Made by a program: the position numbers and the translations under genes | Source of the DNA: Streptomyces griseoruber | GTDB lineage: Bacteria; Actinomycetota; Actinomycetes; Streptomycetales; Streptomycetaceae | Assembly (NCBI RefSeq): GCF_001514205.1 | Contig: NZ_KQ948765.1 | Span: forward strand, 63,862 to 127,861 | Length of the DNA stretch: 64,000 bases | Direction of reading: 5' to 3' | Shown: piece by piece, positions 58,917 through 64,000 of the stretch | Layout: every line of letters starts with the position of its first letter | Position numbering within the stretch: position 1 is the stretch's first letter | Notes under the pieces: generated by a model | Databases searched by the model: none | What the model was told of the DNA's origin: nothing | What the model saw: the letters and a program-made list of their open reading frames with translations, nothing else

Positions 58917-58936
58917 GCGGACAGTGGTGTGTCCGC
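58917..58936. promoter_or_regulatory. 7-bp inverted repeat upstream of the kinase gene
   Basis: GCGGACA (58917-58923) and TGTCCGC (58930-58936) flank GTGGTG. The site lies just upstream of the likely -10 TAAGCT (58902-58907, minus strand), a suitable place for a repressor or activator. The regulator is unknown. Confidence 0.45.
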
Positions 58937-59074
58937 CAAGGGGGGCACAGCGCGAATGGTCCGCCCCGGCACGGGCATGCTGTGAACGAGGTCACTTCTT
59001 CCGGCGGGCCGCCGTGCCGGAACCACTCCGGACTCGTCGCCCTCCCCCCACGATCACCACGAAGGACATGTGCT

Positions 59075-59677
59075 TTGGCTCTTACGTACCCTGACGCCCC
59101 CTCGGCCCGCCGTCCCGGCCGCTGCTGGACGATCCGCGTGGTCGGGCACCGGGACCGCTCCGCGTCGGTCACCTGCTCGTCGGCGTGCGCGATGCCGCCG
59201 CGCTCCCGGGATCTCGCGGCGCTGCGCCGCTTCGCCGAGGCCCACGCGGCCGCGCACGCCAGAGCGGCGGCGGTGCATCACGACGCCGCCTGCTGGTGCC
59301 GGCGCCAGCGGTGCGCGCTGCACGAGGGCACCCGGGTCAACTGCGCGGGGACGGTCGTCCTCGTGCTGCGGCACGACCCGGCGGTCGGCCAGGTGTGGAC
59401 GCTCACCGAAGTGTGCGCCGCCTGCGCCCCGTTGATGCCGCACGCGCGGGTGATCAGCCGCGCCGTTCCGCCGCCGCCCCCGCCCAGGGACGGGGAGCGC
59501 GAGGGCCACGCCCGTCCCCCCTCGCCCGCGCCCCCGACGGTGGCCCCGCCCCGCCTGGTCCCCGGCGGTTTCAGCGCCCCCGCGGGCCCCGGCCCCGGCC
59601 CCGGCCCCGAACGGGTGGGAACCCGCCGCCGCACCGCCACCCGACGCCGCGGCCGCGCGGAGGGTTCCACCGGCTGA
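59075..59677 (+). CDS. Cys/His-rich protein of unknown function
   Basis: A 200-aa protein from TTG 59075, with AAGGA eight bases upstream. Residues 1-130 contain eight cysteines, including SSACAMPP, DAACWCRRQRCALHEGTRVNC and VCAACAPLMPHARV, and several histidines, suggesting a zinc-binding fold. The C-terminal 60 residues are Pro/Gly/Arg-rich and disordered, with GGCCCC hexamers at 59586-59607 coding PGPGPGP. No enzyme motif or signal peptide is seen. I believe related Streptomyces hypothetical proteins exist but know no function. It is divergent from the kinase gene. Confidence 0.7.
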   Translation: MALTYPDAPSARRPGRCWTIRVVGHRDRSASVTCSSACAMPPRSRDLAALRRFAEAHAAAHARAAAVHHDAACWCRRQRCALHEGTRVNCAGTVVLVLRHDPAVGQVWTLTEVCAACAPLMPHARVISRAVPPPPPPRDGEREGHARPPSPAPPTVAPPRLVPGGFSAPAGPGPGPGPERVGTRRRTATRRRGRAEGSTG

Positions 59678-59753
59678 ACCGCCGCGGCGGCCGGAACATC
59701 CGCTGCGCCCGGTGCCCCCGCACGCCCCGGTACCGGTCTGACGCCCCCCGTGC

Positions 59754-60236
59754 TCAGGAGCCGTAGCGGGACTGTGGGGGGATGCGGAGGGGCAGGGAGC
59801 CCAGGGTGCGGGGCGGGAGGGCGGGGGGCGGCGGCCCGTCGGGGAGGCGGGGGCGTTCGGGGGTGGCGTCCGTCGCCATCAGTTCGGCGATACGGGTCCC
59901 GCTGCGCCGCCCTTCGAGATGGAGCCGGCCGACGTTGACCCGGTCGTCCGCGAGCAGCGTGAGCACGGCGGACGGGCCGGCCGCGTAGGTCGCGACGTAC
60001 CCCCCGGCGCCCCGGACGAGCAGTTCGCGGAACTCCCCGCGCGTCGCGAGGTCGGCCATCCGGCGGCCGACGCCCAGCGCCGCCGCGGTGAGCGCCGCCA
60101 GCGCCTCCGCCTCGACGTCGGGCATGTCCCGGGCGAGGACGAGTCCGTCGGCGCTGGCCGCCAGCGCTCCTCTCAGCTGCGGCACGCACGTGCGCAGCCG
60201 GTGCAGTTCGTGCAGAACCTCGGCCTCGACGGCCAT
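59754..60236 (-). CDS. Roadblock/LC7-like domain protein
   Basis: A 160-aa protein from ATG 60236, with AAAGGA seven bases upstream. Residues 10-115 follow the roadblock/LC7 pattern: LHRLRTCVPQLRGALAASAD with GLVLARDMPD, then ALTAAALGVGRRMADLATRG (the characteristic helix) and VLTLLADDRVNVGRLHLEGR. The C-terminus is Pro-rich. In Streptomyces such proteins occur in conservon-type signalling with small GTPases and HATPase proteins. Here a HATPase anti-sigma-like gene lies just to the right on the same strand, but no GTPase is seen. Assignment is moderate because the domain is divergent. Confidence 0.65.
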   Translation of the reverse strand: MAVEAEVLHELHRLRTCVPQLRGALAASADGLVLARDMPDVEAEALAALTAAALGVGRRMADLATRGEFRELLVRGAGGYVATYAAGPSAVLTLLADDRVNVGRLHLEGRRSGTRIAELMATDATPERPRLPDGPPPPALPPRTLGSLPLRIPPQSRYGS

Positions 60237-60405
60237 GACCGTGTCCTTTCGGCGCGTGGGCGGCAGGAGCGGTTCAAGTGCGGGGCGGGGAAGGGCCGTT
60301 GAGGCGACCCGGAGCGTGCGGGTGAGATCGAGGTTACGGAAAGTACCGGCCACTGGGGACCGCTTTGGCATTTTCCGCTGGAACATGCTGCCGTCGATCA
60401 CGCGC

Positions 60406-60435
60406 GCCGAAGCGCGATCAGCCGAAGCGCGATCA
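60406..60435. repeat. Perfect tandem 15-bp repeat
   Basis: GCCGAAGCGCGATCA occurs twice in a row (60406-60420 and 60421-60435), 11 bases past the stop of the HATPase gene. A partial third copy (GATCACGCGC) lies just left. It may be an old slippage product or part of a binding site. Confidence 0.65.
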
Positions 60436-60446
60436 AGAGCCCGCGT

Positions 60447-60872
60447 TCACGCGGCGACGAGATCCGCCCACCGGGTGACCCCACCGGAGTGGACCCGCTT
60501 GCCGTGTGCCGCCGCGAGGGCGTGCACGATCTGCTCGCCGCGGCCGTGCTCGTCGGGGTCGATGTCCGCACGGGTCTGGCCGGGCACGAGGGCGGGACCC
60601 GCGTCGGTGACCTCGACCCGCAGCGTGCCGGGTCCCTCGCCCCGGATCCAGGAGAGCCGCAGCTCCGCCGGGGGCAGGGCGTGCACGATCGCGTTGGTGA
60701 GCAGCTCCGACACCACGAGGAGCGAGTCGTCGACGATCTCCTCGGACACCTTCCAGTCGGCGAGGACCTCCCCCACGCGCCGGCGTACGGCTGCGACGGC
60801 CCCGGGGACGGGCGGCAGCGGGCACACGTGTTCCACGGTCTCCCGGGACAGTATGCCGAGCTGTACCGCCAT
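60447..60872 (-). CDS. ATP-binding anti-sigma regulatory factor-like protein (HATPase)
   Basis: A 141-aa protein of the RsbW/SpoIIAB-like GHKL family. The N box is LLVVSELLTNAIVHALPP (residues about 51-68), followed by a G1-like VTDAGPALVP and a G2 region around EHGRGEQIVHALAAAHGKR. It binds ATP and probably inhibits a sigma factor or phosphorylates an antagonist. The ATG at 60872 follows GGAGAGAAG. The SpoIIE phosphatases nearby (49350, 51924, 63571) are natural partners. A good promoter lies upstream at 60939-60968. Confidence 0.92.
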   Translation of the reverse strand: MAVQLGILSRETVEHVCPLPPVPGAVAAVRRRVGEVLADWKVSEEIVDDSLLVVSELLTNAIVHALPPAELRLSWIRGEGPGTLRVEVTDAGPALVPGQTRADIDPDEHGRGEQIVHALAAAHGKRVHSGGVTRWADLVAA

Positions 60873-60938
60873 CTTCTCTCCTCCGGTGAATGCTGTCGGC
60901 CGATACCGGGCACCGGCGCTCTTGCCGGACCTCAGTGC

Positions 60939-60968
60939 ACGTTAGGGACCAAAGGGGAGGAGGGTCAA
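60939..60968 (-). promoter_or_regulatory. Housekeeping-like promoter of the HATPase gene
   Basis: On the minus strand TTGACC (60968-60963) and TAACGT (60944-60939) are separated by 18 bases, close to the SigA-type HrdB consensus. The -10 lies 67 bases before the ATG at 60872. It is the best promoter pattern found in the window. Confidence 0.7.
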
Positions 60969-60978
60969 CGAATCCCGG

Positions 60979-60991
60979 TCGGCATTGCCGA
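60979..60991. promoter_or_regulatory. TCGGCA-T-TGCCGA dyad upstream of gylR
   Basis: A perfect 6-bp inverted repeat with one-base centre lies 78 bases before the IclR-type regulator start and next to the minus-strand promoter. IclR proteins often bind short dyads in their own promoter, so it may be the operator. Confidence 0.4.
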
Positions 60992-61068
60992 ACGCCACGG
61001 ACCGGCAGGGGATCGGCGGTCCCCACGCAGCGGGGGCGAAGCCCTCACCACGGTAATAGGCTCGGCTC

Positions 61069-61836
61069 ATGACCGGCCCGGTCCAGTCGATCGAACGGGC
61101 GGCGGCGATCCTGCGTCTCCTCGCCGGCGGACCCCGTCGTCTCGGGCTCGGCGAGGTGGCGGCCTCGCTCGGGCTGGCGAAGGGCACCGCCCACGGCATC
61201 CTGCGCACCCTCCAGCACGTGGACTTCGTGGAGCAGGACCCCGCCACCGGAAAGTACCAGCTCGGGGCGGCCCTGCTGCACCTCGGCACCAGCTACCTCG
61301 ACGTCAACGAACTGCGCTCGCGGTCCATCAACTGGGCCGACGCCCTCGCCGCCCGCAGCGGGGAGTCGGTCCGTCTGGGCACCCCCCTGGAGGGCAAGGT
61401 CCTGGTCGTCCACCATGTGTTCCGGCCGGACGACACCTTCCAGACCCTGGACGTGGGATCGCTGCTGCCGCTGCACGCCTCCTCCCTCGGCAAGGTCCTG
61501 CTCGCCTACGGCACCGCGCCCCTGGAGCCGGCCCTGGAACCGGGGCTGGAGGCCTACACCCGGCACACCCTGGTCGAGCGGAGCCGGCTGAGCCGGGCGC
61601 TCGCCGAGATCCGGGAGCGCGGCTGGGCCGACGAGGTCCAGGAGATGAGCATGGGAGAGGCCGGGATCGCCGCGCCGATCCGCGGGCACGGCGGCCTGGT
61701 GGTGGGCGCGATCGGGCTGTCCGGCCAGCTCGAGCGGGTCTGCGACAGCCAGGGTCACCCCCGGTCGAGCCTGATCAACCTGCTGCGCGAGGCCGCACGG
61801 GCGATCTCCAGGGATCTGGGCGCGAGCCGCTGGTGA
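61069..61836 (+). CDS. gylR: IclR family regulator, probably of glycerol metabolism
   Basis: A 255-aa IclR protein. The start ATG 61069 lies six bases after TAGGCT, so the transcript is probably leaderless. The N-terminus is a winged helix: [20 protein letters not shown] with [20 protein letters not shown]. The C-terminal domain (about 75-250) includes [32 protein letters not shown], and [14 protein letters not shown] (ligand-binding region). The close downstream glycerol kinase (64 bases) identifies it as a GylR-type regulator responding to glycerol-3-phosphate (established for GylR of Streptomyces, inferred here). Confidence 0.88.
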   Translation: MTGPVQSIERAAAILRLLAGGPRRLGLGEVAASLGLAKGTAHGILRTLQHVDFVEQDPATGKYQLGAALLHLGTSYLDVNELRSRSINWADALAARSGESVRLGTPLEGKVLVVHHVFRPDDTFQTLDVGSLLPLHASSLGKVLLAYGTAPLEPALEPGLEAYTRHTLVERSRLSRALAEIRERGWADEVQEMSMGEAGIAAPIRGHGGLVVGAIGLSGQLERVCDSQGHPRSSLINLLREAARAISRDLGASRW

Positions 61837-61847
61837 CCGCGGCCCGC

Positions 61848-61886
61848 GTCGAAGAGTCGGATCGAGAAGTCGGTCGAAGAGTCGGA
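61848..61886. repeat. 14-bp direct repeat before glpK
   Basis: GTCGAAGAGTCGGA occurs at 61848-61861 and 61873-61886, 25 bases apart, between gylR and glpK. The second copy carries part of the glpK ribosome site (GGAAGGGAG). It may be a duplicated spacer or a site for GylR. Confidence 0.5.
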
Positions 61887-61900
61887 AGGGAGACCCGATC

Positions 61901-63415
61901 ATGGTCGCGCGCTATGTGATGTCCATCGACCAGGGCACCAACTCCACCCGATGCATCCTCTTCGACCACCACGGACGGCTCGCCTCGGTCGCCCAGCGTG
62001 AGCACCAGCAGCACTTTCCCCGGCCCGGCTGGGTCGAGCACGACGCCGTCGAGATCTGGCGCAACCTCCAGCGGATCGTTCCGGAGACGCTGTCCGGCGC
62101 CGGCGTCGGGGCCGAGGACATCGCCGCGATCGGCCTCGCCAACCAGCGGGAGACCACGGTGCTCTGGGACCGCGCCACGGGCGCCCCCCTGGGCCGGGCG
62201 ATCGTCTGGCAGGACACCCGCACCGAACCTCTCGTCACGGCTCTCAGAAGCGATCCCGGGGACGAGTTCTTCCTGGCGCGGTGCGGTCTGCCTCCGTCCA
62301 CCTACTTCTCCGCGCTACGGCTCGGCTGGCTGTTCGACCAGGTCGACGGGCTCCGGCGGCGCGCCGAGAACGGCGAGGTGCTGTGCGGCACGATGGAGAG
62401 CTGGCTGATCTGGAACATGACCGGCGGCCCGGACGGCGGACTGCACATCACCGACGCCACCAACGCCAGCCGCACCATGCTGATGAACATCCGCACACTG
62501 ACCTGGGACGAGGAACTGCTGGCGTTCTTCGGGGTGCCGCGCCCCATGCTGCCCGAGATCCGGTCCTCCGCCGAGCACTACGGCACCGCCCGTTCGCTGC
62601 TGCCCGGCGTGCGGATCACGGCCGCCCTCGGCGACCAGCAGGCCGCCCTGTTCGGCCAGACCTGCTTCTCCCCGGGCGAGGCGAAATGCACGTACGGGAC
62701 GGGCAGCTTCCTGCTGCTCAACACCGGCAGCGACCTCGTGCGGTCCCGGCACGGACTGCTCTCCACGGTCGCCTACAAGATCGGGGAACAGCCGCCGGTG
62801 TACGCCCTGGAGGGCTCCATCGCCGTCACCGGCTCGCTGGTGCAGTGGTTCCGCGACCGGCTGGGGCTGATCAGCAGCGCGCCGGAGATCGAGACGCTCG
62901 CCCGCACGGTCGAGGACAACGGCGGCTGCTACATCGTCCCCGCCTTCTCCGGACTGTTCGCGCCGCACTGGCGCAGTGACGCACGGGGGGTCATGGTCGG
63001 TCTGACCTCGTACATCACCAAGGGGCATCTGGCCCGGGCGGTGCTGGAGGCGACCGGCTGGCAGACCCGGGAGGTCGTGGACGCCATGAACGCCGACTCC
63101 TCGGTGCCCCTGAAGCAGCTCAAGGTGGACGGCGGCATGACGGCCGACAACCTGCTGATGCAGTTCGTCGCCGACGTCCTCGACGTGCCCGTGGTGCGGC
63201 CCATGGTCGCCGAGACGGTCTCCCTCGGCGCGGCCTACGCCGCCGGGCTCGCCGCCGGCTACTGGCCCGATCTGGAGGTCCTGCGCCGCAACTGGCACCG
63301 GGCGGCCCAGTGGATCCCGGACATGGACCCGGCGCGGCGCGAGGCGGAGTACGAGAACTGGAAGCGGGCCGTCGAACGGTCACTCGGATGGGTGAAGCCG
63401 CCGAGGCCCCCGTGA
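61901..63415 (+). CDS. glpK: Glycerol kinase
   Basis: A 504-aa enzyme converting glycerol and ATP to glycerol-3-phosphate, of normal length. The FGGY fold is shown by [16 protein letters not shown] (phosphate-binding loop, residues 7-22), [43 protein letters not shown] (around 245-264), [12 protein letters not shown], and [17 protein letters not shown] (ATP site). ATG 61901 follows GGAAGGGAG at eight bases. It sits behind gylR, but neither the facilitator glpF nor glpD is present, which differs from the classic gyl operon, so this may be a second glycerol kinase locus. Confidence 0.96.
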   Translation: MVARYVMSIDQGTNSTRCILFDHHGRLASVAQREHQQHFPRPGWVEHDAVEIWRNLQRIVPETLSGAGVGAEDIAAIGLANQRETTVLWDRATGAPLGRAIVWQDTRTEPLVTALRSDPGDEFFLARCGLPPSTYFSALRLGWLFDQVDGLRRRAENGEVLCGTMESWLIWNMTGGPDGGLHITDATNASRTMLMNIRTLTWDEELLAFFGVPRPMLPEIRSSAEHYGTARSLLPGVRITAALGDQQAALFGQTCFSPGEAKCTYGTGSFLLLNTGSDLVRSRHGLLSTVAYKIGEQPPVYALEGSIAVTGSLVQWFRDRLGLISSAPEIETLARTVEDNGGCYIVPAFSGLFAPHWRSDARGVMVGLTSYITKGHLARAVLEATGWQTREVVDAMNADSSVPLKQLKVDGGMTADNLLMQFVADVLDVPVVRPMVAETVSLGAAYAAGLAAGYWPDLEVLRRNWHRAAQWIPDMDPARREAEYENWKRAVERSLGWVKPPRPP

Positions 63416-63570
63416 CCGGAGCGTCCACCGTCCCCGTCACCGCAGCCCGTACGGACGGCTCCGCATCCCGGGACTCGACGTCGGGCTGACCGAGCCGTGT
63501 CCGCACTCCTCTCGTGACTCCTATCGTGGAACGGCACACCGACGCCCGGCGCGAACCAGACAGGCAGGAC

Positions 63571-64000
63571 ATGAGGAAACCGCAGATCGACTACACGGCG
63601 GTGTTCCGGGCCCTGCCCGGCATGGTGGCCCTGCTCACCCCCGATCTCGTCTACGCCGACGCCAACGACGACTTCGTACGGCTGGCCGGGCGCACCCGCG
63701 AGCAGTTGGTGGGCCGCTACATCTTCGACGTCTTCCCCGAGAACCCCAACGATCCGGCGGCGGCGGGCCGGCACGAGACCGAGACGTCGATGCTGCGCAC
63801 GGTGGCCACCGGCGAGCGCGACACGATGGCGCTGCTGCGCTACGACATCGAGGACCCCGACCGGCCCGGCCACTGGCAGGAGCACTTCTGGAGCCCGGTC
63901 AACGCGCCCGTCCTCGGCCCCGACGGGCAGGTGGAGCTGATCGTGCACCGGGTGGAGGAGGTCACCGAGCTGATCCGGGCCTTCGGCGGGCCGGGCGACG
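63571..64000 (+). CDS. PAS-domain protein, probably a SpoIIE-type phosphatase (3' end outside window)
   Basis: 143 residues are visible. It opens MRKPQIDYTAVFRALPGMVA and continues LLTPDLVYADANDDFVRLAG, REQLVGRYIFDVFPENPND and VELIVHRVEEVTEL, a PAS domain ending in the usual linker. In Streptomyces such an N-terminus normally precedes a SpoIIE/PP2C phosphatase domain, which would lie beyond the window edge; a histidine kinase is also possible. The ATG follows GGCAGGAC at short spacing. It begins 155 bases after glpK, and that gap shows nothing notable. Confidence 0.75.
   Translation, partial: MRKPQIDYTAVFRALPGMVALLTPDLVYADANDDFVRLAGRTREQLVGRYIFDVFPENPNDPAAAGRHETETSMLRTVATGERDTMALLRYDIEDPDRPGHWQEHFWSPVNAPVLGPDGQVELIVHRVEEVTELIRAFGGPGD

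Overview
The window is a stretch of high-GC actinobacterial chromosome, almost certainly Streptomyces. Signs of this are the very GC-rich third codon positions, frequent GTG and TTG starts, leaderless-looking genes, SpoIIE-type PP2C phosphatases, an LAxTG sortase substrate, a DmdR/IdeR-like iron box, and many families typical of the genus. I see no rRNA, tRNA, CRISPR array, insertion sequence or prophage. The genome positions are interpreted from sequence alone.

Layout. 1-8.6 kb: a truncated leucine-rich-repeat (LRR) gene divergent from a two-gene unit of unknown function (108-aa protein plus a DUF6745-like protein), an FAD-binding subunit-like protein, a two-domain GNAT acetyltransferase, an animal-type haem peroxidase, a membrane-anchored M23 peptidase and a second LRR paralogue. 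8.6-13.5 kb: pyruvate carboxylase, then two damaged genes (an FAD-binding dehydrogenase and a PucR-type regulator) joined head-to-head by a deletion that removed both 5' ends. 13.7-20.4 kb: a 1715-aa secreted enzyme with two GH43 catalytic domains, then a leucine-rich-repeat-variant protein. 20.4-30.3 kb: a tightly overlapping operon SWIM zinc finger - VWA - MoxR-like AAA - DUF5682, divergent from an XRE/STAND/TPR regulator. This is the most interesting system in the window.

30.6-34.9 kb: an AraC regulator with tandem repeats just upstream, a small membrane protein built of nine-residue repeats, and an operon of class III aminotransferase, Lrp/AsnC regulator and flavin reductase preceded by a 13-bp inverted repeat. 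34.9-41.6 kb: an NlpC/P60 peptidase with long low-complexity segments, a P450 lacking the I-helix acid, a small Cys protein, a methyltransferase, and a coupled lipid-kinase/PAP2-phosphatase pair. 41.7-49.1 kb: a TPR protein, a DUF1996 cell-wall protein with LAETG anchor, a rhomboid-like membrane protein, a Tat-exported phosphoesterase and a lipoprotein.

49.3-64 kb: a signalling-rich region. It holds two tandem SpoIIE-type phosphatases, an iron-box-controlled ferredoxin reductase, a DUF1152 protein, a membrane Ser/Thr kinase, a Cys-rich protein, a roadblock-like protein, an anti-sigma-type ATPase, an IclR regulator plus glycerol kinase, and a PAS protein cut by the window end. Together these suggest partner-switching stress control next to housekeeping carbon metabolism (pyc, glpK). 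Several intergenic inverted or direct repeats are probable operators and are listed separately.
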